A stretch of DNA of 64,000 nt from Actinomadura meyerae (GTDB lineage: Bacteria > Actinomycetota > Actinomycetes > Streptosporangiales > Streptosporangiaceae), in contig NZ_FZOR01000002.1 of the NCBI RefSeq assembly GCF_900188445.1, forward strand, positions 303,140-367,139. Direction: 5' to 3'. Made by a program: the position numbers and the translations under genes. Below the pieces are notes generated by a model. It was not told the origin of the DNA and ran no database searches. It worked only from the letters and a program-made list of their open reading frames with translations. Shown piece after piece: positions 7,595 to 17,873 of the stretch (position 1 is the first letter of the stretch; every line of letters starts with the position of its first letter).

Positions 7595-10192
7595 ATGCGC
7601 CTCCGCAATTCACGTCTGCGGACCAAGATCACTGCGCTGCTGCTGTCGCTGACGGCGCTCTGGGCGTTCGCCGCGTGGGTGACACTTCGCGAAGGACTGG
7701 GCCTGCTCTGGGCCAGCACGCTCGACACCAAGATCAGCCGTCCGACGGTGACGCTCGTGACCGCGCTGCAGAACGAGCGCCGCGCGTCCGTCGTCTACCT
7801 CGCCTCGCCGGGCCAGCAGCAGCGGCAGTCGCTGCTGGCGCAGCGCGCCGAGACCGACAAGGCGGCGACGAAGGTGCGCTCGACGGCGTCCGGCGGCGCG
7901 GTCGACCGGGCGGCGAGCGACGCGCTGGAACGGCGCATCGACGAGATGTTCAAGGCACTGGACGGCCTGCGGGCCGACCGCGCCGCGGTCGACGGCGGCC
8001 GCGGCACCCGCATCCAGGCCGCCACCTCCTACAACGAGATCATCGACACCGCGTTCCGCGTCTTCAACTCGACCGGCGCCGTGCTGAACGACGAGGGCAT
8101 CTCCAAGGACAGCCGCACGCTGAACGCGATGACCCGCGCCAAGGAGGTGCTGTCCCGCGAGGACGCCCTCCTCGCCGGGGCGATCGCCGCCCGCAAGTAC
8201 GAGGCGGGGGAGCACGCCCGGTTCGTCGGGCTGGTGAACACCTCGCGCTTCCTCACCGAGGAGGCCGCGGCGGAGCTCCCGCCCGCCGACCTCGCGCGCT
8301 ACCAGCAGCTCGTCAAGGGCCCGGCCTTCACCCGGCTGCGCGCCATCGAGGACCGCATCCTCCAGCGCGCCACGCTCCGCCCGCCGGTCACCGGTGCGGA
8401 CTGGCAGGGCGCGGTCGGCCCGTCCCAGGAGGGGCTGGAGAAGCTGGTCCTCACCGGCGGTGACGAACTGGTGGAACGTGCCGGTCCGGTCAGCCTCGGC
8501 ATCATCCTGCGGCTGATCCTCGCCGGTGGTCTCGGCCTGCTCGCGGTCATCGCGTCCATCGTCGTGTCCATCACCACCGCCCGCGCCCTGGTGCGGCAGC
8601 TCGAACGCCTGCGCGGCGCGGCGTGGGAGCTGGCCGAGCAGCGGCTGCCGAGCGTCGTCGAACGGCTCGGGCACGGCGAGAAGGTGGACGTCGCCCTGGA
8701 GGCGCCGCCGCTGCAGTTCGGCAGCGACGAGATCGGGCAGGTGGGCCGCGCGTTCAACGCCGTCCAGGAGACCGCGATCCGCACCGCCGTCGAGCAGGCC
8801 GAGCTGCGCCGCGGCATCCGCGACGTCCTGCTGAGCCTGGCGCGCCGCACCCAGGCGCTGGTGCACCGCCAGCTGAGCATGCTCGACACGATGGAGCGCA
8901 AGCGCGACATCGACCCCAAGGACCTGGAGGAGCTGTTCCGGCTCGACCACCTCGCCACCCGCATGCGGCGCAACGCCGAGAACCTCATCGTCCTCTCCGG
9001 GTCGATCCCCGCCCGCGGCTGGCGGCAGCCCGTCCCGATGGTGGACGTCGTCCGCGCCGCCGTCGGCGAGGTCGAGGACTACACCCGCGTCACCGTCCTG
9101 CCGTTCGGCCCGGTCGAGCTGGCCGGACGCGCGGTCGGCGACGTCACCCACCTGCTGGCCGAGCTGATCGAGAACGCGGTGTCGTTCTCCCCGCCCGACA
9201 CCGCCGTGCACGTCGGCGGGCACCTCGTCGCCAACGGCTTCGCCATCGACATCGAGGACCGCGGGCTCGGCATGACCGACGAGAAGCTCGCCGAGATCAA
9301 CGAGCGGATCGTCGACCCGCCCGAGTTCAACCTGCGCAGCTCCGTCCAGCTCGGCCTGTTCGTGGTCGCCAAGCTCGCCGAGCGCTACGGCGTGCGCGTC
9401 TCGCTGAAGCGCTCCGCCTACGGCGGCACCACCGCCGTCGTCGTCATCCCGCAGGACCTGGTCGTCGAGGCCGGCACCGACAAGGCGCCCGCCGCCACCA
9501 CCACCGAGAACGGCCTGGCCGTCCGGCAGCCCGCGGCCGTCCCGGCGGGCGGCGCCGAGCAGGGCCGGGAGGAGGCGGGCAGCGTGGTGACGCTCACCAG
9601 GCAGCCGGCCGGCTCGCCGCCCGCGCTGGTGGCCGTGCCGCCGCCCGCCCCCGAGCAGGACGACGCGTCCGCCCCGCGGGCCACCGGCCCGAACCCGGCC
9701 GGCGACCCGACCAGGACCGACCCGGGCGGCACCGGCCCGAGCACGACCGGCCCACAGGCCGCCGAACCGCGCACCACCGGCCCGCAGACCGTCACCGCGG
9801 CGACCGGGCCCGCGACCACCGGCCCGCAGACCGCACCCGCCGGTGCACCCGCCCCGCCGCGTCCCCCGGGCGGCCTCGCGCCCCCCGCCGGCCCCGCGGC
9901 GGAGGGCGGCGGGGAATCCGCGACCAGCCACCCGGAGGACCAGCCCCCCGTGACCGACAGCACCACCCCGTCCGGCCTGCCCGTCCGGGTCCCGCAGGCG
10001 AACCTCGCGGCGCCGCTGCGCACCGACGAGCCGGTCGTCGCGCAGGAGCCGGACGAGCCGGAGGACGCCCCCGGCCGCTCCCCCGAGGAGATCCAGCGAA
10101 TCATGGGTTCCTACCAGCGCGGCACCCGCCTTGCGAGGACGGCGGTCGAATCCCGCGGCAACGAAGCAGTGGAAGGCGAGGACGAGCAGTGA
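7595..10192 (+). CDS. cvnA: Conservon sensor histidine kinase CvnA, nitrate-sensor-like
   Basis: I start at ATG 7595 (865 residues); the 66-residue upstream extension runs through promoter-like sequence. A membrane segment at about 12-31 and another at about 300-330 enclose a helical extracellular region resembling the NIT nitrate/nitrite-sensing domain. HAMP, a helix with HRQLSMLDTMERKR (possible phospho-acceptor His) and a HATPase domain follow (N box LAELIENAVSFSPP near 521, G box DRGLGM near 555). The last 230 residues are Pro/Thr/Ala-rich and probably disordered, with repeated TTGPQ. It is first in a four-gene conservon. The 228-bp gap before it holds TTGACA at 7542-7547. Confidence 0.9.
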   Translation: MRLRNSRLRTKITALLLSLTALWAFAAWVTLREGLGLLWASTLDTKISRPTVTLVTALQNERRASVVYLASPGQQQRQSLLAQRAETDKAATKVRSTASGGAVDRAASDALERRIDEMFKALDGLRADRAAVDGGRGTRIQAATSYNEIIDTAFRVFNSTGAVLNDEGISKDSRTLNAMTRAKEVLSREDALLAGAIAARKYEAGEHARFVGLVNTSRFLTEEAAAELPPADLARYQQLVKGPAFTRLRAIEDRILQRATLRPPVTGADWQGAVGPSQEGLEKLVLTGGDELVERAGPVSLGIILRLILAGGLGLLAVIASIVVSITTARALVRQLERLRGAAWELAEQRLPSVVERLGHGEKVDVALEAPPLQFGSDEIGQVGRAFNAVQETAIRTAVEQAELRRGIRDVLLSLARRTQALVHRQLSMLDTMERKRDIDPKDLEELFRLDHLATRMRRNAENLIVLSGSIPARGWRQPVPMVDVVRAAVGEVEDYTRVTVLPFGPVELAGRAVGDVTHLLAELIENAVSFSPPDTAVHVGGHLVANGFAIDIEDRGLGMTDEKLAEINERIVDPPEFNLRSSVQLGLFVVAKLAERYGVRVSLKRSAYGGTTAVVVIPQDLVVEAGTDKAPAATTTENGLAVRQPAAVPAGGAEQGREEAGSVVTLTRQPAGSPPALVAVPPPAPEQDDASAPRATGPNPAGDPTRTDPGGTGPSTTGPQAAEPRTTGPQTVTAATGPATTGPQTAPAGAPAPPRPPGGLAPPAGPAAEGGGESATSHPEDQPPVTDSTTPSGLPVRVPQANLAAPLRTDEPVVAQEPDEPEDAPGRSPEEIQRIMGSYQRGTRLARTAVESRGNEAVEGEDEQ

Positions 10193-10614
10193 AGCAGAAG
10201 GCAGGTTCGCCGTCCGATCTGGGCTGGCTGCTGGACGACTTGGTCCACCGCGTGCCGCACGCCCACAACGCGGTCGTCCTGTCCGCGGACGGCCTCCTGA
10301 TGGCCTCGTCGGAGGGCATGAGCCAGGACGACGGGGAGCACCTGGCCGCCGTGGCCGCCGGCATCCAGAGCCTGGCCAAGGGCGCCGGGGCCCGGTTCGG
10401 CGGCGGACCCGTCCGGCAGACCATCATCGAGATGAAGACCCAGTTCATGCTGGTGACGGTGGCGGGCAAGGGCGCCTGCCTCGCGGTGCTGGCAGACGAG
10501 GACGCCGACGTCGGCCTCATCGCCTACGAGATGGCGATGCTCGTCACGAGCATGGGCCACCACCTCACCTCGCCGGCCCGCGCCGAGAGCGCCGCGGAGG
10601 GCCGCCCGACATGA
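10189..10614 (+). CDS. cvnB: Roadblock/LC7-domain protein CvnB
   Basis: A 141-residue protein made of one roadblock/LC7 domain (LGWLLDDLVHRVPHAHNAVV, SADGLLMASSEG, MLVTVAGKGACLAVLAD). GTG 10189 overlaps the cvnA stop by 4 bp. In conservons, roadblock proteins are thought to act with the GTPase as a GAP/GEF-like regulator at the membrane, in a scheme likened to eukaryotic G-protein signalling. That role is family knowledge. Confidence 0.93.
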   Translation: MKQKAGSPSDLGWLLDDLVHRVPHAHNAVVLSADGLLMASSEGMSQDDGEHLAAVAAGIQSLAKGAGARFGGGPVRQTIIEMKTQFMLVTVAGKGACLAVLADEDADVGLIAYEMAMLVTSMGHHLTSPARAESAAEGRPT

Positions 10615-11042
10615 TGCCGCCCGAGGACCCCTCGCCCGAGTTCTGGCCGGAGGATCCGGCGCGTCCCGCGGAGACCGAGGCCGAGCGGTGGCTCGACGAG
10701 CACGCCGGCCCGATGGTCCGCCCGTACGTCATGACGAGCGGCCGCATCGAACCCACCCGCGGCAAGTTCGACCTCATCACGCTGGTGGTCGCCTCCGGCC
10801 CCGAGCCGGACACCGCGATCGGGCTCGGCCCCGAGCACCTGGCGATCCTCCGGCTCTGCCAGAACGTCATCTCCGTCGCCGAACTCACCGGCCATCTCAA
10901 CCTGCCCGTCGCGACCGTGCGGGTGATGCTCGGCGACCTCCTCGACAAGGGGTTCGTCTCCATGCAGGAACCCGAACCGGAGGCGGACATGCACGACATC
11001 AGGCTCTACAAGGCGGTGATCGATGGTCTCCGGGCCCTCTAG
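10611..11042 (+). CDS. cvnC: DUF742 protein CvnC
   Basis: A 143-residue DUF742 protein starting at ATG 10611 in a 4-bp overlap with cvnB. Recognisable DUF742 features are VRPYVMTSGRIEPT near residue 38 and a winged-helix-like part with ILRLCQNVISVAELTGHLNLP and VRVMLGDLLDKGFV. It is the third member of every conservon. Its biochemical role is not known; a DNA- or protein-binding function is suggested by the wHTH-like half. Confidence 0.92.
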   Translation: MMPPEDPSPEFWPEDPARPAETEAERWLDEHAGPMVRPYVMTSGRIEPTRGKFDLITLVVASGPEPDTAIGLGPEHLAILRLCQNVISVAELTGHLNLPVATVRVMLGDLLDKGFVSMQEPEPEADMHDIRLYKAVIDGLRAL

Positions 11043-11634
11043 GGGCGTGCGCGCCCGCCGGCTCCCCACCGCGGTCAAGATCGTGATCGCGGGCGGTTTC
11101 GGCGTCGGCAAGACCACCATGGTCGGCACGGTCTCCGAGACGCAGCCGCTGCGCACCGAGGAACTCCTGACCGACCAGAGCATCGGCGTGGACGACGTGT
11201 CCGGGGTGGAGCGCAAGAACACCACCACGGTCGCGATGGACTTCGGCCGCATCACGATGCGCAACGAGTACGTCCTCTACCTGTTCGGCACGCCCGGCCA
11301 GGAGCGCTTCTGGTTCATGTGGGACGAGGTCGTCCTCGGCGCGCTCGGCGCCGTGGTCCTCGCCGACACCCGCCGCCTGTCCGACTGCTTCCCGTCGGTC
11401 GACTACTTCGAGCGCCGCGGCACCCCGTTCATCGTCGCCGTCAACTGCTTCGAGGGCGCCCAGCGCTACGACCTGGCGGAGATCCAGATGGCCCTGAACC
11501 TGGGCCCCAAGGTCCCCGTCATGCTCTGCGACGCCCGCAGCATCGACTCCTGCAAGGAGGTCCTCATCGACCTCGTCCTGCACGCGATGAAGGCCCGCGG
11601 CGTCACCGAGGAGCCCGAGCCGCAGAACGTCTAG
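11023..11634 (+). CDS. cvnD: Conservon small GTPase CvnD
   Basis: A 203-residue Ras-like GTPase. The P-loop is GGFGVGKTT at about 25-33. FGTPGQERFWFMW stands in for the DxxG switch II, and AVNCFEGA occupies the N/TKxD base-recognition position. ATG 11023 overlaps cvnC by 20 bp; a GTG at 11047 is an alternative that would lose little. It is the output element of the conservon and the last gene before a strong hairpin at 11641. Target unknown. Confidence 0.92.
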   Translation: MVSGPSRGVRARRLPTAVKIVIAGGFGVGKTTMVGTVSETQPLRTEELLTDQSIGVDDVSGVERKNTTTVAMDFGRITMRNEYVLYLFGTPGQERFWFMWDEVVLGALGAVVLADTRRLSDCFPSVDYFERRGTPFIVAVNCFEGAQRYDLAEIQMALNLGPKVPVMLCDARSIDSCKEVLIDLVLHAMKARGVTEEPEPQNV

Positions 11635-11640
11635 ACATGC

Positions 11641-11686
11641 CAGGGGCCGGCGAGCGGCGGGAGGAACCCGCGCTCGCCGGCCCCTG
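11641..11686. terminator. Bidirectional terminator hairpin
   Basis: A perfect 16-bp stem (11641-11656 with 11671-11686) encloses a second small stem, CGGG/CCCG. It lies seven bases after the cvnD stop, between convergent cvnD and the polyprenyl synthase gene. There is no U-tract, as is usual in actinomycetes. Confidence 0.8.
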
Positions 11687-11715
11687 TCGCGTCCGCGACC
11701 GGAGGACCGGGGAGG

Positions 11716-11757
11716 TCAGCCGGTACGGGAGACGACTCAGCCGGTACGGGAGACGAC
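11716..11757. repeat. 21-bp tandem duplication spanning a stop codon
   Basis: Two exact, adjacent 21-bp copies (11716-11736 and 11737-11757). The right-hand copy contains the last six codons and stop of the polyprenyl synthase; the left-hand copy repeats them just beyond the stop, so the minus strand reads VVSRTG-stop twice. Confidence 0.95.
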
Positions 11758-12777
11758 GTAGTCGCAGAGGTTGGTGAACGCCTCGCGGGCCGGGACGTCC
11801 GGGAGGGTGAGGAGCTCGGTCCGCGCGTCCTCGGCCCACCGGCGCAGGTCGGCGCGGGCGCGGTCCATCGCCGGGTGGGCGCGCAGCAGCGCGAGGGCCT
11901 CGGCGTGCAGCGCGTCGTCGGTGAGGTCCTGGACGAGCAGCTCGCGGAGGCGGGCGTCGTCCGGGCCCGAGCCGACGCCGGCGAGGACGTGGTGCATCGG
12001 CAGCGTGCGGATGCCCTCGCGCAGGTCGGTGCCGGGGGTCTTGCCCGACTCCTCGGTCTCGGAGTCGATGTCGAGGATGTCGTCGGACAGCTGGAACGCG
12101 ATGCCGATCTTCTCGCAGGCGGAGGTGACCGTGTCGACGACGTGCGACGGGGCGCCCGACAGCAGCGCGCCGAACTGGCCGGAGACCGTGATCAGCGACG
12201 CGGTCTTGTCGGCGACGACCTGGAGGTAGTGCTTGAGGGGGTCGGCGTCGTCGCCGGGGCCGACGGTCTCCTGGATCTGGCCGCGGACGAGCCGCGCGAA
12301 CGCGCGGGCCTGGATGCGGACCGCCTCCGGGCCGAGGTCGGCGAGCAGGTCGGACGCGCGGGCGAACAGGTAGTCGCCGGTGAGGATCGCGACGGTGTTC
12401 GTCCAGCGGGAGTTCGCCGACTCCTGGCCGCGGCGGACGGTCGCCTCGTCCATCACGTCGTCGTGGTAGAGGGTGCCGAGGTGGGTCAGCTCGACGACGA
12501 CGGCGGCCGGCACCACACCGGGGGCGGCGGGGTCGCCGAAGTGGGAGGCGAGCAGGACCAGCATGGGCCGGAACCGCTTGCCGCCCGCCTCGACGAGGTG
12601 CTCGGAAGCCTCGGTGAGCAGCGGGTCCTCGCCGCGCACGCAGTCGAGCAGGAGGGCCTCGACGTCGGTCAGGCGCGCCTTGGCGTCGGACGCGAGCGCG
12701 GCGTCGATCGGAAGGCCGAACGGGCCGGCCGCCTTCACGGCCGGCCCGCCGGACTTCTCCGCGGATGGGTGGCTCAC
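11737..12777 (-). CDS. Long-chain polyprenyl diphosphate synthase (menaquinone side chain)
   Basis: A 346-residue trans-isoprenyl diphosphate synthase. It has GKRFRP, the first aspartate motif DDVMD preceded by THLGTLYH, and the second aspartate motif DDILDID with upstream GIAFQLSDD. The small residues before the first motif fit a long-chain (C35-C50) synthase such as those making the menaquinone tail. GTG start at 12777, nine bases after nuoN, so it is probably the last gene of the nuo transcript. With menG and the menJ-like gene at the other end, this supports a quinone role. Chain length cannot be read reliably. Confidence 0.88.
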   Translation of the reverse strand: MSHPSAEKSGGPAVKAAGPFGLPIDAALASDAKARLTDVEALLLDCVRGEDPLLTEASEHLVEAGGKRFRPMLVLLASHFGDPAAPGVVPAAVVVELTHLGTLYHDDVMDEATVRRGQESANSRWTNTVAILTGDYLFARASDLLADLGPEAVRIQARAFARLVRGQIQETVGPGDDADPLKHYLQVVADKTASLITVSGQFGALLSGAPSHVVDTVTSACEKIGIAFQLSDDILDIDSETEESGKTPGTDLREGIRTLPMHHVLAGVGSGPDDARLRELLVQDLTDDALHAEALALLRAHPAMDRARADLRRWAEDARTELLTLPDVPAREAFTNLCDYVVSRTG

Positions 12778-12786
12778 CCGGACTCC

Positions 12787-14373
12787 CTAACGGACGAACA
12801 TGTGGGTCGTGGCCTGACCCGCGAGGTCCAGGACCGGCTGCGGGAGCACGCCGAGTACCACAGTAGCCGTCACACCGAGCGCCACCGCTACCGCGGTCGC
12901 CGGCCCGGCCACCACGACCGGCCCCTCGGCGTCGGGCTCGCTGAAGAACATCACCACGATGACCCGGACGTAGAAGAACGCGGCGACCGCGGACGAGATG
13001 ACCGCGACGATGACCAGCGGCGTCGCGCCCTCCTCGACGGCGGCCTTGAACACCGCGAACTTCCCGGTGAACCCGCTGGTGAGCGGGATGCCCGCGAACG
13101 CCAGCAGGAAGAAGGCGAACACGCCCGCGACCACCGGGGAGCGCTTGCCGAGCCCGGCCCACCGGGACAGGTGCCCGGCCTCGCCGCCCGCGTCCCGCAC
13201 CATCGTGACGACGGCGAACGCGCCGACCGAGGTGAAGCCGTACGCGAGCAGGTAGAACAGGCTGCTCGACAGGCCGTGCGGGGAGCTGGCGATCACGCCC
13301 ATGAGCAGGAAGCCCGCGTGCGCGATGGACGAGTAGGCCAGCATCCGCTTGATGTCGGTCTGCGTGATCGCGATGATCGACCCGGCGACCATGGTGAGAA
13401 TCGCCACACCCCACATGACGGGCCGCCAGTCCCAGCGCAGCGTCTCGAACGCCACGTAGTAGACGCGCAGGATCCCGCCGAACGCGGCGACGACCGTCCC
13501 GGACGCCATCAGCGCCGTGATCGGGGTGGGGGCGCCCTGGTACACGTCCGGCTTCCACATGTGGAAGGGGACGCCGCCGAGCTTGAACAGCAGCCCGACC
13601 GACAGCAGCGCGACGCCCGCGAGCAGCAGGGTCTCGTTGCCGGCGTCCTTGCCGATCTCGGCCGAGATGTCCGCCAGCCGCACCGACCCGGAGTACCCGT
13701 ACAGCAGTGCCGCGCCGTACAGGAAGAACGCCGACGAGAACGCGCCGAGCAGGAAGTACTTGACCGCCGCCTCCTGGGAGAGGAGGCGCCGCCGGCGGGC
13801 GAGCCCGCACAGCAGGTACAGCGGCAGCGACATGACCTCCAGCGCCACGAACATCGTGAGCAGGTCGTTCGCGGCCGGGAACATCACCATCCCGGCGACG
13901 GCGAACATCATCAGCGGGTACACCTCGGTCTGGGTGACCCCCGCCACCGCGGTCCGCTGCTCGGCGTCGGTGCCGGGCAGCGCGGACGCCTGCGCGGCGA
14001 AGTGCCCGCCGGTCGCGTGGCCGCCGCGCTCGGCGATCAGCAGCAGGCTGACGAGCCCCAGCAGCAGGATGGTGCCCTGGATGAACAGCGTCGGCCCGTC
14101 CACCCCGAGCGCGCCCTCCGCCGCGACGTGGTGCGGGTCGTCGCGCCATGCGAGCGCGACCGTCCAGCCGAAGCCGCCGGCGAGGCCGAGGAACGCCAGC
14201 GGGACCTGCACGTAGTAGCGGGCGTTGCGGCCGACGAACGCCTCGACGAGCACGCCCACGACGGCGGCGCCGAGGATCAGGAGCAGCGGGGCGATCTGCC
14301 CGTACTCGATGTGCGGCGCGGGGATGTCACCCCCTTGCGCGAGGACCGCGCTCACCTGGCTGGAGGTGCTCAT
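12787..14373 (-). CDS. nuoN: NADH-quinone oxidoreductase subunit N
   Basis: A 528-residue antiporter-like membrane subunit of complex I with about 14 hydrophobic segments. Conserved stretches include DIKRMLAYSSIAHAGFLLMG and GIPLTSGFTGKFAVF. It forms one of the proton-pumping channels of the membrane arm. Its ATG overlaps the nuoM stop by 4 bp. As the last nuo gene it is followed nine bases later by the polyprenyl synthase gene. Confidence 0.97.
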   Translation of the reverse strand: MSTSSQVSAVLAQGGDIPAPHIEYGQIAPLLLILGAAVVGVLVEAFVGRNARYYVQVPLAFLGLAGGFGWTVALAWRDDPHHVAAEGALGVDGPTLFIQGTILLLGLVSLLLIAERGGHATGGHFAAQASALPGTDAEQRTAVAGVTQTEVYPLMMFAVAGMVMFPAANDLLTMFVALEVMSLPLYLLCGLARRRRLLSQEAAVKYFLLGAFSSAFFLYGAALLYGYSGSVRLADISAEIGKDAGNETLLLAGVALLSVGLLFKLGGVPFHMWKPDVYQGAPTPITALMASGTVVAAFGGILRVYYVAFETLRWDWRPVMWGVAILTMVAGSIIAITQTDIKRMLAYSSIAHAGFLLMGVIASSPHGLSSSLFYLLAYGFTSVGAFAVVTMVRDAGGEAGHLSRWAGLGKRSPVVAGVFAFFLLAFAGIPLTSGFTGKFAVFKAAVEEGATPLVIVAVISSAVAAFFYVRVIVVMFFSEPDAEGPVVVAGPATAVAVALGVTATVVLGVLPQPVLDLAGQATTHMFVR

Positions 14374-15950
14374 GGACGGGCTCCGTTCTCGGCGACGTTA
14401 CCGGTGATGTCCGGCGCCGGGTCGTGCTGGTCGACCCGGGCCAGCGTGTGGTCCACCGACGGGTTGATCACGTGCAGCACCGGCTGCGGGAAGAAGCCCA
14501 TCGCCACGATGATCGCGATGATCGGGGCGATGACCCACTTCTCCCGGGCGGACAGGTCCTTCATGCCCTCCACCGCGGGCACCGGCGGGCCGCCCATGGT
14601 CCGCTGGTACATCCACAGGATGTAGATGGCGGCGAGCACGATGGCGATGATGGAGGCGACGGCGGCCCACTCGTAGCGGCTGAACGTGCCGACCACGACC
14701 AGGAACTCCGACACGAACGGCGACAGGCCGGGCAGCGACAGCCCGGACAGTCCGGCGATCAGGAACGTCCCGGCGAGCACCGGGGCGACCTTCTGCACGC
14801 CGCCGAAGTCGGAGATCCGCGCCGACCTGCGCCGGACGATCAGGAACCCGACGATCAGGAACAGCGCGCCGGTGGAGAACCCGTGGTTCACCATGTAGAG
14901 CGCCGCGCCGGACTGGGCCTGCGACGTCATCGCGAAGATGCCGAGCACGATGAACCCGAAGTGGGAGACCGACGTGTAGGCGATCAGCCGCTTCATGTCG
15001 ACCTGCCCGATCGCGAGGATCGCGCCGTAGACGATGCTGACGACCGCGAAGGCGAGCACGGCCGGCGTCGCCCACTTGGCCGCGCCGGGGAACAGCTCCA
15101 GGCAGAACCGGAGCATCCCGTAGGTGCCGACCTTGTCCAGCACGCCGACGATCAGCACCAGCGCCCCGGCCGGGGACTGCTGCGCGGCGTCCGGCAGCCA
15201 GGTGTGCACCGGCACCATCGGCGCCTTGATCGCAAACGCGACGAAGAAGCCGAGGAACAGCCACTTCGCCGTCGTCGGGTCGATGTTCATCTTCGACAGC
15301 TCGTCGAACATGAACGTGCCGTGGCCGAGGCCGCCGTCCGCGGTGGACTTGGCCGACAGCGGGTACAGCCAGATGACCGCGACGAGCATCAGCAGCCCGC
15401 CGAACAGCGAGTACAGCAGGAACTTCACCGCGGCGTAGGAGCGCTGCGCGCCGCCGTAGGACCCGATGATGAAGTACACCGGGATCAGCATCGCCTCGAA
15501 GAAGACGTAGAAGAGGAACACGTCGGTCGCCGCGAAGACGCCGATCATGGCCGCTTCCAGCGACAGCAGCAGCGCGAAGTAGGTCTTCGCGGACCGCTTC
15601 GCCGGCACGTCGGTGCCGCCGGAGCGGTCCGCCTCGTTCCAGGAGGCCAGGATGACCAGCGGGACGAGGATGACCGACAGCAGGATCAGCGTCAGCGCGA
15701 CGCCGTCGACCCCGAGCGCCCAGTGGACCCCGAACTCCTTGATCCACCAGTACTTCTCTTCGAACTGGAAGCGCGCCCCGCCCGCGTCGAAGCCCGCCGC
15801 CATGACGCCGGTGAGCGCCGCGACGACGAGGGAGACGCCGAGCGCGAACTGCTTGACCAGCGCCTCCCGCTGCCGCGGGATGGCGATGAGCAGCAGCGCG
15901 CCCACCAGTGGCAGTCCGATGAGGACGCTCAGCCAGGGAAAGTCGCTCAT
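14370..15950 (-). CDS. nuoM: NADH-quinone oxidoreductase subunit M
   Basis: A 526-residue antiporter-like subunit starting [20 protein letters not shown] at ATG 15950; longer frames upstream run across nuoL and are not real. [36 protein letters not shown] and [21 protein letters not shown] are typical of NuoM. The conserved glutamate lies in FEAMLIP and a lysine follows in the channel region ([15 protein letters not shown]). It overlaps nuoN and nuoL by 4 bp each. Confidence 0.97.
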   Translation of the reverse strand: MSDFPWLSVLIGLPLVGALLLIAIPRQREALVKQFALGVSLVVAALTGVMAAGFDAGGARFQFEEKYWWIKEFGVHWALGVDGVALTLILLSVILVPLVILASWNEADRSGGTDVPAKRSAKTYFALLLSLEAAMIGVFAATDVFLFYVFFEAMLIPVYFIIGSYGGAQRSYAAVKFLLYSLFGGLLMLVAVIWLYPLSAKSTADGGLGHGTFMFDELSKMNIDPTTAKWLFLGFFVAFAIKAPMVPVHTWLPDAAQQSPAGALVLIVGVLDKVGTYGMLRFCLELFPGAAKWATPAVLAFAVVSIVYGAILAIGQVDMKRLIAYTSVSHFGFIVLGIFAMTSQAQSGAALYMVNHGFSTGALFLIVGFLIVRRRSARISDFGGVQKVAPVLAGTFLIAGLSGLSLPGLSPFVSEFLVVVGTFSRYEWAAVASIIAIVLAAIYILWMYQRTMGGPPVPAVEGMKDLSAREKWVIAPIIAIIVAMGFFPQPVLHVINPSVDHTLARVDQHDPAPDITGNVAENGARP

Positions 15951-17863
15951 GAAACGTTCACCACCAGGAGCGCCGCGACCACCAGGGCCGCACCGCCCAG
16001 CATCGAGAGTGCGTAGGAACGGGCGAAGCCGGTCTGCACGCGGCGGAGCCGGCCCGAGCTGCCGCCGACCCCGGCGGCCGTGCCGTTGACGAGGCCGTCG
16101 ACGCCGCGCCCGTCGAACCAGACCGCGAGGCGGGTCAGCCACTGGCCGGGCCGCATGAGCAGCGACTCGTTGATCGCGTCGCCGTACAGGTCCCGGCGGG
16201 CCGCGACGGTGACGAACGAGCCCTTGGGCGCCTCGCGCGGCACCTTGCGGGCGCCGTACTGCCGCCACGCGATCACCACGCCGATGACCATCAGCACGAA
16301 GACCGCGATGCCCGGGCCGGTGATGAACGCGAACTCGTGCTCGTGCTCGGGCGCCCCGACGACCGGCTCCAGGAAGTCGGCGAACCCGCCGAGGATGAGG
16401 AAGCCGCCGGCGGCGACGGAGCCGACCGCGAGCAGCATCAGCGGGATCGTCATGACCTTCGGCGACTCGTGCGGGTGGACGTCGTCCGCCCAGCGCTTCT
16501 CGCCGAAGAACGTCATGAACATGACGCGCGACATGTAGTACGCGGTCACGGCGGCGCCGATCACCGCGCAGGTGCCGAGGATCGCCCCGGACGTCCCGCC
16601 CTTGTCGAACGCCGCCTCGATGATGGCGTCCTTGGTGAACCAGCCGGACAGGAACGGGAACCCGATGATCGCGAGGTACCCGAGCCCGAACGTCACCGCG
16701 GTGGCCATCATGACGCCGCGCAGCGCGCCGTAGTGGCGCATGTTCACGTCGTCCTTCATGCCGTGCATGACCGAGCCGGCGCCGAGGAACAGGCCCGCCT
16801 TGAAGAAGCCGTGCGCGATGAGGTGCGCGATGGCGAAGACGTACCCGGCCTTGCCGAGCCCGGCGGCCAGCGTCATGTAGCCGATCTGCGACATCGTCGA
16901 CCCGGCGAGGGCCTTCTTGATGTCGTCCTTCGCGCACCCGATGATCGCACCGGCGAGCAGCGTGGCCGCGCCGACGATCGTCACGACGAGCTGCGCGGTC
17001 TCCGACATCTCGAAGACCGGCCCGGACCGGACGATCAGGTAGACGCCCGCCGTCACCATCGTGGCGGCGTGGATGAGCGCCGACACCGGGGTCGGGCCCT
17101 CCATGGCGTCCAGCAGCCAGGACTGGAGCGGCAGCTGCGCCGACTTGCCGCACGCGCCGAGCAGCAGGAGCAGCCCGATCGCGGTGGCGGTGCCGGAGCT
17201 CAGCTGGGTCGCCAGGCCCGCGTGCTCGGGGCCGGTCCCGAGGATCGGCCCGTAGTCGATGGTGCCGAACGTCGCGAACAGCAGCGCGATCGCGATGATC
17301 AGCCCCATGTCGCCGACGCGGTTGACGACGAACGCCTTCTTCGCCGCGGTCGCCGCGGTCGGCTTGTGCTGCCAGAACCCGATCAGCAGGTAGGACGCGA
17401 GACCCACGCCCTCCCAGCCGAGGAACATGACCAGGTAGTTGCTGCCCAGCACCAGCAGCAGCATCGCCGCGACGAACAGGTTCAGGTACGCGAAGAACTT
17501 GCGGCGCTGGGGGTCCTCGGCCATGTAGCCGATGGAGTAGATGTGGATGAGCGAGCCCACCCCGGTGATCAGCAGGACGAAGCTGATGGACAGCGGGTCC
17601 ACCAGCAGGTCCATGCCGACCTTGAACGAGCCCACGTCGATGAAGTCCCACAGGTGCAGGGTGCGGCGCCGCTCCTCGGCGCCGTACCCGAGCATCTGGG
17701 CGAACATCGCGAGGCCCACCGCGAACGACGCGACCGACATGGCCGTGCCGAGCAGGTGGCCCCACTTGTCGGTGCGCCTCCCCCCGAGCAGGAGGATCGC
17801 GGCGCCCGCGAGCGGGAGCGCGATGAGAAGCCAGGACGCGGCCTGGATGCCTTCCGCTTTCAT
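15947..17863 (-). CDS. nuoL: NADH-quinone oxidoreductase subunit L
   Basis: A 638-residue distal antiporter-like subunit. [49 protein letters not shown] and [33 protein letters not shown] are all present, and the C-terminal part holds the long lateral helix and last membrane segment. The gene begins ten bases after the nuoK stop and ends in a 4-bp overlap with nuoM. Confidence 0.97.
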   Translation of the reverse strand: MKAEGIQAASWLLIALPLAGAAILLLGGRRTDKWGHLLGTAMSVASFAVGLAMFAQMLGYGAEERRRTLHLWDFIDVGSFKVGMDLLVDPLSISFVLLITGVGSLIHIYSIGYMAEDPQRRKFFAYLNLFVAAMLLLVLGSNYLVMFLGWEGVGLASYLLIGFWQHKPTAATAAKKAFVVNRVGDMGLIIAIALLFATFGTIDYGPILGTGPEHAGLATQLSSGTATAIGLLLLLGACGKSAQLPLQSWLLDAMEGPTPVSALIHAATMVTAGVYLIVRSGPVFEMSETAQLVVTIVGAATLLAGAIIGCAKDDIKKALAGSTMSQIGYMTLAAGLGKAGYVFAIAHLIAHGFFKAGLFLGAGSVMHGMKDDVNMRHYGALRGVMMATAVTFGLGYLAIIGFPFLSGWFTKDAIIEAAFDKGGTSGAILGTCAVIGAAVTAYYMSRVMFMTFFGEKRWADDVHPHESPKVMTIPLMLLAVGSVAAGGFLILGGFADFLEPVVGAPEHEHEFAFITGPGIAVFVLMVIGVVIAWRQYGARKVPREAPKGSFVTVAARRDLYGDAINESLLMRPGQWLTRLAVWFDGRGVDGLVNGTAAGVGGSSGRLRRVQTGFARSYALSMLGGAALVVAALLVVNVS

Positions 17864-17873
17864 CCCCGACCTC

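Noticed and set aside
11875..14625. 916-codon plus-strand frame opposite the polyprenyl synthase and nuoN
   Set aside because: Composition is RGDHV-rich antisense of real genes with clear motifs on the minus strand; no family match.
14148..16016. Plus-strand frame opposite nuoM
   Set aside because: Arg/His/Asp-rich shadow of the nuoM coding sequence.
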